NCBI GenBank assembly: GCA_048370855.1
Contig: DBGEOK010000114.1
Location: 1-22,591 of the forward strand
Origin: Limiplasma sp048370855
GTDB taxonomy: Bacteria; Bacillota; Clostridia; Christensenellales; Aristaeellaceae
Direction of reading: 5' to 3'
Length of the DNA: 22,591 bases
Below the pieces are notes generated by a model, which was not told where the DNA came from, did no database searches, and was given only the letters and a program-made list of their open reading frames with translations. The translations under genes were made by a program, and so were the position numbers. Positions 1 through 6,530 of the stretch are shown piece by piece. Every line of letters begins with the position of its first letter. Within the stretch, counting starts at the first letter, position 1.

Positions 1-199
1 GTCGCCCGCCGCCCTACCCGGGCGGCGTTCTCGTTTCGCTTGATATCCTTCGGGTCGCTTTTCGCTTCGCGCAAGGCCGCACTGCGCCCCCGCTCCCCTC
101 CGTCAACCCATAAAATCCTTGGGGCCGCGAAGGCGGCCCCAAAAAGGGATTCCTAAGGGCGAAGCCCTTAGGCGGTGGGCTTGGGAGGCGGAGCCTCCC
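1..199 (-). repeat. Structured hairpin repeat, copy L (3' of spo0A)
   Basis: This is a 199-base copy, read on the minus strand, of the element also found at 22309-22507. It has the same length, with two single-base gaps that compensate. Hairpins in element order are: I (183-199, GGGAGGC/GCCTCCC), II (152-172, CCTAAGGGC/GCCCTTAGG), III (121-140, GGGGCCGC/GCGGCCCC), IVa (75-89), IVb (60-74) and a terminal GC-rich hairpin near 10-29. IVa and IVb each carry one mismatch here, whereas the right-hand copies are perfect. The conserved linker GGATATCAAGCGAAACGAG lies at about 33-51. The copy begins about 96 bases after the spo0A stop, in sense with spo0A. It may extend past the window edge. I found no coding frame conserved between copies. 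The family is not recognised. Confidence 0.85.
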
Positions 200-247
200 A
201 ACGTCCCCTTCCGCTTGCACGGAGGCGTTTTCCTCGCGTGCCTAATC

Positions 248-272
248 CCGCGCGGGCGGAGCGCCGGCGCGG
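248..272 (-). terminator. GC-rich hairpin just after spo0A, possible terminator
   Basis: On the minus strand, CCGCGC and GCGCGG enclose GGCG-CTC-CGCC with one C-C mismatch, giving a stem of about ten pairs. It starts 23 bases after the spo0A stop codon. No T-run follows it, so intrinsic termination is uncertain. Confidence 0.4.
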
Positions 273-295
273 CCCTTAAAACAGAAGGCTACAAA

Positions 296-1084
296 TTACG
301 CCGTGCGGTCGCTGGCTCTCTCCAGCGACAGCTTATCCGCGATCATGGCGATAAACTCGCCGTTGGTAGGCTTATCCTCCGGCGTGCACACCTTGCACCC
401 AAAAAGGCTGTTCAGGGTTTCAATTCGGCCGCGGTTCCACGCCACTTCGATCGCGTGCCGGATGGCGCGCTCCACCTTGCTCGCGCTTGTGCCGAAGTGC
501 CGCGCAATGCCGGGGTAAAGCTCCTTGGTAATGCGGTTGATGATATCGGGATTTTCCACCACCATTTTCACCCCATGGCGCAGGAATTGATAGCCCTTGA
601 TATGCGCCGGAATGCCGATGGTCAAAAATAGGCTGCTTAAACGCTCGTCCAAGGATTGGTTCCGGGATGGCGCCAGGGCGCTTTTCGCGGCCGGCGCCGC
701 GGCGGGCGCGCCGTCGCACAGCTCTCTGATATGCCCGAGCAAATGCTCCACCTCAAACGGCTTGACCATGTAAAACGTAACGCCCAGCTCCACCGCCCGC
801 GTCACAAAATCATCCCGGCCAAGCGCGGTTACGGCAATCGTTTTGGGCATAGGCTCAAGCTGTAAGCGCCGCATTTCCTCCAGCAGCGTATACCCGTCCA
901 TAATGGGCATCACAAGGTCCGTCACCATCACGTCAAAGCCTTCCTCGGTCAGACGTTTCAGCGCTTCCAGGCCGTTCGCCGCCTCCCTTACCAGAACCAC
1001 GCCATCCTGCTTGCGCAAATAATCGGCCATGCTCTTGCGAAGCGCCTCGTTATCATCCACAACCAGTATCCGAGTATCATGCAT
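296..1084 (-). CDS. spo0A: Spo0A, sporulation master response regulator
   Basis: Spo0A is the phosphorelay-controlled transcription factor that commits the cell to sporulation. The protein is 262 aa, about the usual family length. The N-terminal receiver domain (about 5-120) has acidic residues D10/D11, phosphoacceptor D56 in VTDLVMP, T86 and K108 (VKPF). An Ala/Pro-rich hinge (about 125-142) leads to the Spo0A_C DNA-binding domain (about 145-255). That domain carries the hallmark helix-turn-helix text YPGIARHFGTSASKVERAI and the C-terminal PTNGEFIAMIADKL. The ATG is preceded by GGAGG with 8-base spacing. All key residues are intact. Unusually, the expected upstream neighbour spoIVB is absent; a TetR gene lies 578 bases upstream instead. 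Confidence 0.97.
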   Translation of the reverse strand: MHDTRILVVDDNEALRKSMADYLRKQDGVVLVREAANGLEALKRLTEEGFDVMVTDLVMPIMDGYTLLEEMRRLQLEPMPKTIAVTALGRDDFVTRAVELGVTFYMVKPFEVEHLLGHIRELCDGAPAAAPAAKSALAPSRNQSLDERLSSLFLTIGIPAHIKGYQFLRHGVKMVVENPDIINRITKELYPGIARHFGTSASKVERAIRHAIEVAWNRGRIETLNSLFGCKVCTPEDKPTNGEFIAMIADKLSLERASDRTA

Positions 1085-1123
1085 CCTGCAACCCTCCAGC
1101 CTTATTTTTTAGCCTTTTTCCGC

Positions 1124-1129
1124 ATTATA
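1124..1129 (-). promoter_or_regulatory. spo0A promoter, extended -10 (TGCTATAAT)
   Basis: The minus strand reads TGCTATAATGCGG, a perfect extended -10 (TGnTATAAT), with transcription expected to start about 30 bases before the spo0A ATG. No good -35 is found at 16-18 bases. That place is occupied by a direct repeat (1146-1165). This looks like a SigA-type promoter. I did not see a SigH-type promoter. Confidence 0.65.
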
Positions 1130-1145
1130 GCACAGAGGATGACGC

Positions 1146-1165
1146 TCGATGGGCTTTTCGATGGG
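1146..1165 (-). promoter_or_regulatory. Direct repeat CCCATCGA x2 over the spo0A -35 region
   Basis: Two identical 8-mers (minus strand CCCATCGA at 1158-1165 and 1146-1153) are spaced 12 bases start to start and sit exactly where the -35 should be. They resemble the Spo0A box TGTCGAA only in the ATCGA part. They are a candidate activator or repressor site; the binding protein is unknown. Confidence 0.4.
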
Positions 1166-1595
1166 AATAGTACAAATGTTTTACAAATTGACATATTTTC
1201 CCCTTTCCGCGGCCCATATGATGCGGCTATTTGTCGGATGCGCGGCGATGGAACCCCCGTATTTCACGGCTTCCAGACATATGCGCCGCAAAGCCGCCAT
1301 TTTCAACGTTTTTCCTTCCTTCGCCGCCGGAAAGGCCCGACGCGCCGGGCTTCCCCAAAATTATCTCAGCTTTGTAACGTTTAGACTTAGAAACTTTTTT
1401 CCGGCGGGCGCGTCACAATCAAAAAAAGTCCGCAATAAACGCCCGACGCATTGCTTTTACCGTGTTCCTGCGCCGTTCCCGCCTGGAAGGTATGAAACGA
1501 TTGTAAAAATTCATTGGGGCATTGCACGCGCCGCGCCTGGCGGCGGCGTCATCAACCGTTGGGGGCTGGCCGGCCGGCGCGCCGGACGACGCCAA
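1166..1595. other. Non-coding stretch between tetR and spo0A
   Basis: No convincing gene was found on either strand; the frames that exist have no ribosome binding site and shadow-like composition. Contents: an AT-rich block at 1170-1200 just upstream of the spo0A promoter with two ACAAAT copies, and a single near-match to a Spo0A box (TGTCGGA, about 1232-1238). There is also a small GCCCG/CGGGC hairpin near 1336-1352 and an AT-rich block with T- and A-runs at about 1375-1430. A GC-palindrome tract lies at about 1567-1586. A small RNA cannot be excluded but nothing specific supports one. Confidence 0.5.
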
Positions 1596-1646
1596 AGCGG
1601 CCGGAATCCCTTGCTTCCTCAAAAGAGGAACGGAATCCCGGCCGCT
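1596..1646 (-). terminator. Hairpin 3' of tetR, probable operon terminator
   Basis: The outer arms AGCGGCCGG / CCGGCCGCT enclose an internal loop and an inner TTCCTC-AAAA-GAGGAA stem. The hairpin starts 16 bases after the tetR stop and is followed on the minus strand by only a short T-run (CTTTGG). It probably ends the ABC-adaptor-tetR transcript, but with a weak U-tract. Confidence 0.5.
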
Positions 1647-1662
1647 CTGCGTTATATCCGCG

Positions 1663-2247
1663 TTACCTCACCAAACGGTCGCATGCGCCTTCTATCATCA
1701 GCCTCATCGCCTCGTCAAAGAGCTCTCCCACGTCGCTCTTCACCAATAGCGTCATCAGCAGCAGGCGGATAACGGCGCAGGCGGTTTCCAGGCTGGTATT
1801 CAGCTTCACGTCGGCCTTCAGCACCAGCGCCCGGATGCGCTCCTCGTCGCTTTTATAATGCTCCCGCAGCATGCTTTCAGGCAGGCGGCGAAGGAGCAGC
1901 GGTACCTCCTCGCGGATAAAAACAACGGCGTCATATTTTTCGGCAACACGGCATACCTCCCGCACGGCCAGCGTGGTGCGCTCCCGGACGGGAAGGTCCG
2001 TCCGCTCGGCCAGCACGCGTTCGGCGCTGCCGTACATCTCGTTGTGCATACGCTCCAGCATGCTTAAAAACAAATGCTCCTTGCTGTCAAAAAAGCGGTA
2101 AAACGCGCCCTTGCTGATTCCCGCCTCCCGCGCGAGCTCATCCACGGTGGCATGCCTCATCCCAACCGTGGAGGCGCACCGAAGCGCCGCGTTTTGCAGG
2201 CTTTCATAAATCCGTTCGCGTTCGCGCTGGGTAAATGCCGTTGCCAT
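1663..2247 (-). CDS. TetR/AcrR-family transcriptional repressor
   Basis: A 194-aa one-component regulator. The N-terminal TetR_N helix-turn-helix is at about 33-53 (TVDELAREAGISKGAFYRFF) followed by DSKEHLF; the C-terminal ligand-binding half has no recognisable subfamily signature. A GGAGG site with 7-base spacing precedes the ATG. It is the last gene of the exporter operon, 13 bases after the adaptor gene. It therefore very likely senses a substrate of that exporter and represses the operon, itself included. The inverted repeat at 6372-6417 in the operon leader is the best operator candidate. The ligand is unknown. Confidence 0.9.
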   Translation of the reverse strand: MATAFTQRERERIYESLQNAALRCASTVGMRHATVDELAREAGISKGAFYRFFDSKEHLFLSMLERMHNEMYGSAERVLAERTDLPVRERTTLAVREVCRVAEKYDAVVFIREEVPLLLRRLPESMLREHYKSDEERIRALVLKADVKLNTSLETACAVIRLLLMTLLVKSDVGELFDEAMRLMIEGACDRLVR

Positions 2248-2260
2248 GCCGTCGCCTCCG

Positions 2261-3334
2261 TTATGGCTTTGCCGGCAGCCAAACCGTTGCGCTCATGCCC
2301 GGCAACACCTCTACGCTGGTACTAAAGGCGATTTCCACGTCGTAATACGTAGCGTTTTGCTTCTGCGTGCCAATCCGGGAGATGCTGCGCACCGTACCGG
2401 ACACCTCAACCTCGGGATAGCGGTCAAACACCACCGCGAGGCTGTCGCCCACGGCGATTCTGTCCAGGTCCATCTCGTCCACCTCGGCCACCACGTTGAG
2501 CGCCGTCAGGTCGTGGATGGTAGCGAGCGTTTGTCCCTTATACACCTGAAGCCCGGAGGCCGCCTGAATACCGTCCAGCGCGCCGTCATGCCCGGCCTGC
2601 ACCCGCGCGTCCTTCACCGACGGCTCGGCGTCCGCGGGAGCAAGCTCAAACAGGAGCTGGCCCTGCTTCACCTTCTGCCCCTCCTCCACCGCGCAGGTCA
2701 GCACCCTGCCGCTGGCCGTCACGCCAATATCCGCCGCGCGCTCAATGCCGCCCTGACCGATGCAGGTCTTCGTGCCCATCTTCTCATCGCGGTAGATTTT
2801 GACGGAATCTCCAATATCAAAATCCCCCGCCGTAACCTCCACGGAATACTCGCTTCCGCTCACGGACACAACGCGGCCCTCGCCCTCGTTATCCTTGTCG
2901 TTGGTCTGCTGGAAATAGACCGTTTCCCCCACGTGGATGAGCTTGTTTTCCGCGTCGTTGTAAGCGCCGGTGGTGTTCGCCTTAACAACCTGGGGCGGGT
3001 CCTTCTCCACGCAGGCGATCATGCCGTATTGGAGCGCCGCGTCCTCGCACAGGTCTCCCGGCTCCACAAAGATTGCCTGCACCGTGCCGTCGGCGGGCGA
3101 GTACACCTTCACGGTATCGATGGTAAACAGCACATCCTCCGCCTTTACGCGATCCCCGCGCTCCCACTCAAAGGATTTCAGCACGCCCGAAAACGGGGCG
3201 GTTACGTCATAGGTGTTGGCGCTTTCCACCACAGCGTTGGCGGTAACGGCCGCGGCGGCGACCGGTTCCTCCGCCATGGCCGCGCATGGCAGAAGCATTG
3301 CCAGGATCAGTGTCAAACCAAGCAGCCTTTTCAT
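2261..3334 (-). CDS. Secreted HlyD/MacA-like adaptor of ABC exporter
   Basis: A 357-aa adaptor subunit. The signal peptide (MKRLLGLTLILAMLLPCAAMA, about 21 residues) ends at an AMA/EE signal peptidase I-type site. A Cys is present but preceded by Pro, so it is not a good lipobox. Two lipoyl/biotinyl-like beta segments are visible (about 40-115 and 205-275; PADGTVQAIFVEPGD and the V-EEGQKVKQGQLLFEL stretch). They are followed by a membrane-fusion-protein barrel ending LPGMSATVWLPAKP. No long coiled-coil hairpin is seen, as is common for Gram-positive adaptors. The ATG at 3334 is chosen over a GTG at 3349 because GGAGG lies 8 bases before it. The gene sits 21 bases after the permease gene and presumably works with it. 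Confidence 0.88.
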   Translation of the reverse strand: MKRLLGLTLILAMLLPCAAMAEEPVAAAAVTANAVVESANTYDVTAPFSGVLKSFEWERGDRVKAEDVLFTIDTVKVYSPADGTVQAIFVEPGDLCEDAALQYGMIACVEKDPPQVVKANTTGAYNDAENKLIHVGETVYFQQTNDKDNEGEGRVVSVSGSEYSVEVTAGDFDIGDSVKIYRDEKMGTKTCIGQGGIERAADIGVTASGRVLTCAVEEGQKVKQGQLLFELAPADAEPSVKDARVQAGHDGALDGIQAASGLQVYKGQTLATIHDLTALNVVAEVDEMDLDRIAVGDSLAVVFDRYPEVEVSGTVRSISRIGTQKQNATYYDVEIAFSTSVEVLPGMSATVWLPAKP

Positions 3335-3355
3335 TCTCTCATCCTCCACATCAAT

Positions 3356-5662
3356 CTATTCAACGCTCTTCAGGGCTTCCACCATATCGATGGTCTTTAC
3401 CTTACGCGTCAGCAGCCGCGTAATCAAAAACGCAAACGCAAACGTCGCCACACAGGCGATCACGACGGACGGCCACTCCACCGTGGAGGCGAACACCATG
3501 CTGTCCGTCTCGCAGGATCGGAACACCACGCCCGTCAGCCACCAGCCCGGCAGAATGCCCAGCAGTACCCCGGCCCCTGTGACCAGGCTGTTCTCATCAA
3601 TCATCAGGCGTCTGATCTCCCGCTGGTGATAGCCCAGCACCTTCAGCGTGGCGTACTCGCGGTAGCGCTCCATAAAGTTCAGGATGCCCATATTATACAA
3701 TACCACAAAGGCCAGCCCGAGCGCCGCGCCGGACATCAGCGTAAACACGCCCGTCAGGCTTTGGAGGATGGTCAGGGTATCCCGCTTTTCCTCCGGCGGG
3801 TATTGGAGCTCGTCAAATTCATCAAGCCCTTCCACATACTGGAGGCCCTGCTCCGTGGGGCGCAGCAGATGCAGCGCGGTGGGCACAAAGGCCCCTTTTT
3901 TCCATCCGTCCCAAACCCCGCGGCGAACCATCGCCGCCTGGCCGACGGTGATATACGCGATGCCCTCCACCGTGGCGCGGATGGGTTCGTCGTCGCCCGA
4001 CAGCCAGATCTCCACCGCGTCCCCCGGCGCCGCCTCCAGAACCTCGGCCAGCTTCTGGCTCAGCAGCACGCCTGTTTCGGGCAATTCCACGTAGGTTTCA
4101 TCCTCGCCCAGGTACATCAGGCGTTGATCGTCCTCCAGCACGGTCAGCACGGTCGTACGCGCATTTCCGTGCGCGCGGGCGCTGATCGTCCGGTCCATCA
4201 CGCCCTCCACGCGCTCGGCTTCCACGCGCTTGCGATACCCCTCGATTTCCCCCGCGTCTCCGGTCAACGTCGCGCGCACGGTATAGCGCAGCGTGCCGTC
4301 GTAATATTTGCTCACGAAATATTGAACGCTGTCCTGCAGCCCCATCGAGGTGATGATGAGCATGGTGCAGCACAGCGACCCCACCAGCGACATCAGCGTC
4401 CTCGCCTTGTTGCGGAACAGGTTGCGCACCACCATCTTCGCGTTAAAGCCCATCGCGCCCCAAAGGCGGGTGATCCGTTCCAAAAACAGCTTCCGCCCCG
4501 CCCTGGGCGGTTTGGGGCGCAGAAGCGACGCGGTCTGCTCTCTCTCGCTTTTCAGATATGTATGAAGGCAGATGGCGCAGCTCAGCAGCACGCCCAAGCC
4601 GCACACCAGCCATTGCTCCCAGGAAACGGGCGCCTGGAGGCGCTCCGGGAACGTATACCTCGCCGCCTCCATATCCCACAGGATATAAGGCAGCGTGATA
4701 CGCCCCACATACAACCCCAGAAGGGAACCCGCCACCGACGGATAAAACGCGTAGCTCAGGTAATGGCGGAGCATCTGCCCGTCCCGGTAGCCCAGCGCCT
4801 TGAGCGTGCCCATTTGCGTGCGCTGGTTTTCCAGCATGCGGGTGATGGTGGTCAGCACGATCATCGCCGCTACCGAAAAGGCGAGCAGCGGGAACACGTA
4901 GCTCAGGCTCTTAAACATCTGCGCGTCATTGGCGATGCCGTGCACGCTGCCCTGCGTGCTTTGGTTGACGATCAGCGCGTCCGGGTAAAGGGCCGATATC
5001 GCGCTTTCCACCCGCCCGGCGTCCGCCCCCTGCTCGAGCGTCGCCACCACGCCGTTTAACGGGAGCGAGGCAAGCGCCTTGCTGTTAAGCAGCACAAAGC
5101 CATAGTTGAGCGGGTCGCGCACCGTATTCTTGCTCAGCGACGCAAACTCCGGGCTCAGGCAGGTACCGCGGATGGTAAAGTCATAGGCGGCGTCCCCCAG
5201 CTTCAGCGTAAGCTTATCCCCGGCGGCCAGGCCGTTCGCTTCGGCAAACAGCTCATCCAGCAGGCAGCCCCGCAGGTCGCTGCCGTCCAGCCCTTCCCCC
5301 GTGCGAATCAGCGGTTTGTTAATGCGAATGGCGCCTTCATAAGCCTCTACCACAAGGGCGGGCTCATGCGGGAGATCCGCCTTGAGCTCCGCCGAAGCCC
5401 GCGCCTGCGCGTCCGCCACGCCCGGCGTCCCCCGGATGCGGCCGAGAGCTTCCCGGTCCGCCGCTTGAAGCGTAATCCAAAAATCCGCGGTATTCTGGCG
5501 GTCAAAATAGGTCTGCGAGGACAAATCCAGCATCCGCCAGGCGGCGTCCAGGCCGCTGAATACCCAGGTTCCCAGCGCGCAAAGCAGAATGACGGCCAAA
5601 AACTGCATCCGGTTTTTCCACATGTCCCGGAACAGCTTCCTACGCAGCACATTCCCTACCAT
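3356..5662 (-). CDS. FtsX/MacB-type ABC transporter permease, eight TM
   Basis: A 768-aa permease with a duplicated FtsX architecture. Predicted membrane segments are near 19-38, 254-276, 303-322, 350-366, 421-441, 636-660, 690-712 and 732-751. Large extracytoplasmic domains lie at about 42-250 and 445-630. Each half has the FtsX-like coupling motif after its core helix (QMGTLKALGYRDGQML at about 282; YATLKVLGYHQREIRRLM at about 671). This class moves substrates outward by mechanotransmission, exporting peptides, antibiotics or lipoproteins. Its ATG overlaps the ATPase stop by 7 bases, so the two are translationally coupled. No substrate can be named. The family also includes sensor modules of bacitracin type, but no two-component system is adjacent. 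Confidence 0.92.
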   Translation of the reverse strand: MVGNVLRRKLFRDMWKNRMQFLAVILLCALGTWVFSGLDAAWRMLDLSSQTYFDRQNTADFWITLQAADREALGRIRGTPGVADAQARASAELKADLPHEPALVVEAYEGAIRINKPLIRTGEGLDGSDLRGCLLDELFAEANGLAAGDKLTLKLGDAAYDFTIRGTCLSPEFASLSKNTVRDPLNYGFVLLNSKALASLPLNGVVATLEQGADAGRVESAISALYPDALIVNQSTQGSVHGIANDAQMFKSLSYVFPLLAFSVAAMIVLTTITRMLENQRTQMGTLKALGYRDGQMLRHYLSYAFYPSVAGSLLGLYVGRITLPYILWDMEAARYTFPERLQAPVSWEQWLVCGLGVLLSCAICLHTYLKSEREQTASLLRPKPPRAGRKLFLERITRLWGAMGFNAKMVVRNLFRNKARTLMSLVGSLCCTMLIITSMGLQDSVQYFVSKYYDGTLRYTVRATLTGDAGEIEGYRKRVEAERVEGVMDRTISARAHGNARTTVLTVLEDDQRLMYLGEDETYVELPETGVLLSQKLAEVLEAAPGDAVEIWLSGDDEPIRATVEGIAYITVGQAAMVRRGVWDGWKKGAFVPTALHLLRPTEQGLQYVEGLDEFDELQYPPEEKRDTLTILQSLTGVFTLMSGAALGLAFVVLYNMGILNFMERYREYATLKVLGYHQREIRRLMIDENSLVTGAGVLLGILPGWWLTGVVFRSCETDSMVFASTVEWPSVVIACVATFAFAFLITRLLTRKVKTIDMVEALKSVE

Positions 5663-6357
5663 GCGATCTCCTCCACGGAAGCGGGATGGTCGTTGAGCTC
5701 CACGCTTTCAATCCGGCCGTTCCTCACCCGGATCACGCGCCTTGCCAGCGGCGCGATTGCCGCGTTATGCGTAATGATGGCGACAGTGGTGCTGTAGCGC
5801 TCGCTCACGTCCTTGAGCAGCGCCAGCACCTGCAAGCCGGTTTTGCTGTCCAGCGCGCCCGTAGGCTCGTCACAAAGCAGCAGGGCCGGGTTCTTGCACA
5901 GCGCCCGCGCGATGGACACGCGCTGCTGCTCGCCGCCGGATAGCTGCGCGGGAAAGTTGTTCATGCGTTCGCCCAGCCCCACCTGGCGCATGACCTCGGC
6001 GGGGTCCAGCGCGTTGGGGCAGACCTGGCGGGCCAGCTCCACGTTTTCCAGCGCCGTCAGGTTGGGCATCAGGTTGTAGAACTGAAACACAAACCCAACG
6101 TCCAGCCTTCGGTACTCCGTCAGCTCCCGCCCGGAGAGGCTGGTGATTACTTTGTCCCCAACGGTGATCTTGCCGGAGGTCGCCTTGTCCATACCTCCCA
6201 GCAGGTTTAAAATGGTGGTTTTGCCGGCGCCGCTCGGCCCCAGCACCACGCACAGCTCCCCCTTCTCGATCTCAAAGCACACTTGATTTGCCGCCAGCAC
6301 GGATTCGCCGCCCGTATGGTATTCCTTGGTGACGTTTTCAAAGGTAATATAGCTCAC
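5656..6357 (-). CDS. ABC transporter ATP-binding protein (MacB/LolD type)
   Basis: A 233-aa nucleotide-binding subunit that powers the adjacent permease. It has Walker A GPSGAGKTT (40-48), Q-loop Q92, signature LSGGEQQR (139-146), Walker B LLLCDEP with catalytic E164, D-loop ALD (168-170) and switch H197. All catalytic residues are intact. The GTG start at 6357 has a purine-rich GGAAAGGAAAG site just upstream. It is the first gene of the exporter operon; the promoter lies 70-100 bases upstream. Confidence 0.95.
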   Translation of the reverse strand: MSYITFENVTKEYHTGGESVLAANQVCFEIEKGELCVVLGPSGAGKTTILNLLGGMDKATSGKITVGDKVITSLSGRELTEYRRLDVGFVFQFYNLMPNLTALENVELARQVCPNALDPAEVMRQVGLGERMNNFPAQLSGGEQQRVSIARALCKNPALLLCDEPTGALDSKTGLQVLALLKDVSERYSTTVAIITHNAAIAPLARRVIRVRNGRIESVELNDHPASVEEIAW

Positions 6358-6371
6358 GGTCTTTCCTTTCC

Positions 6372-6417
6372 GAACGGTTTTTGGGCCAGTGTGATTACGG
6401 TAAAACCAAAACCGTTC
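6372..6417 (-). promoter_or_regulatory. Inverted repeat in exporter leader, candidate TetR operator
   Basis: The arms GAACGGTTTTTGG (6372-6384) and CCAAAACCGTTC (6406-6417) are inverted copies differing by one T. They lie between the expected transcription start and the ABC ATPase start codon. Within the upstream part a second, tighter ACGGT/ACCGT pair with a 9-base centre occurs. The position suits repression by the TetR protein encoded at the end of the operon. An RNA leader hairpin is the alternative. Confidence 0.5.
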
Positions 6418-6427
6418 AAGCGGTCAT

Positions 6428-6456
6428 AGCTTAGCACCGATCAAGCGCGTTGTCAA
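6428..6456 (-). promoter_or_regulatory. Promoter of the ABC exporter-tetR operon
   Basis: On the minus strand there is a consensus -35 TTGACA (6451-6456), a 17-base spacer and -10 TAAGCT (6428-6433). Transcription is expected to start near 6421, giving a leader of about 65 bases that contains the inverted repeat. Confidence 0.7.
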
Positions 6457-6485
6457 GCGCTTTTCCCACGTCGCATTTTATGCGC

Positions 6486-6520
6486 AAAACCGCCGCTTAC
6501 AGCCTGAAAGCGGCGGTTTT
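6486..6520 (-). terminator. Strong hairpin terminator of the glycan operon
   Basis: A perfect 13-bp stem AAAACCGCCGCTT / AAGCGGCGGTTTT with a 9-base loop lies 10 bases after the stop of the BIG2-domain gene. On the minus strand the stem ends in TTTT; the plus strand also has a T-rich tail, but no plus-strand gene approaches. It separates the glycan operon from the exporter promoter. Confidence 0.85.
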
Positions 6521-6530
6521 ATTTGCAAAA

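Noticed and set aside
14..220. A 68-codon minus-strand frame inside repeat copy L
   Set aside because: The frame is not kept in the other repeat copies; the conserved feature is base pairing, not protein.
1188..1193. Plus-strand TTGACA upstream of spo0A
   Set aside because: No -10 at proper spacing and no plus-strand gene follows.
1414..1440. T-run on the minus strand (GGACTTTTTTTG) as a possible terminator
   Set aside because: No stable stem precedes the T-run; only three outer pairs form before mismatches.
1567..1586. Dense palindromes containing GGCCGGCC and GGCGCGCC
   Set aside because: They look striking, but short GC palindromes are common at this composition and no flanking structure supports a function.
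1419..1622. A 67-codon minus-strand frame between tetR and spo0A
   Set aside because: It lies over the tetR terminator hairpin, has no good ribosome binding site and no recognisable protein features.
2246..5059. A very long plus-strand open frame (937 codons) opposite the adaptor and permease genes
   Set aside because: It is antisense to two clear genes, is rich in His, Arg, Gln and Pro, and has no domain or ribosome binding site. This is a typical shadow frame in GC-rich DNA.
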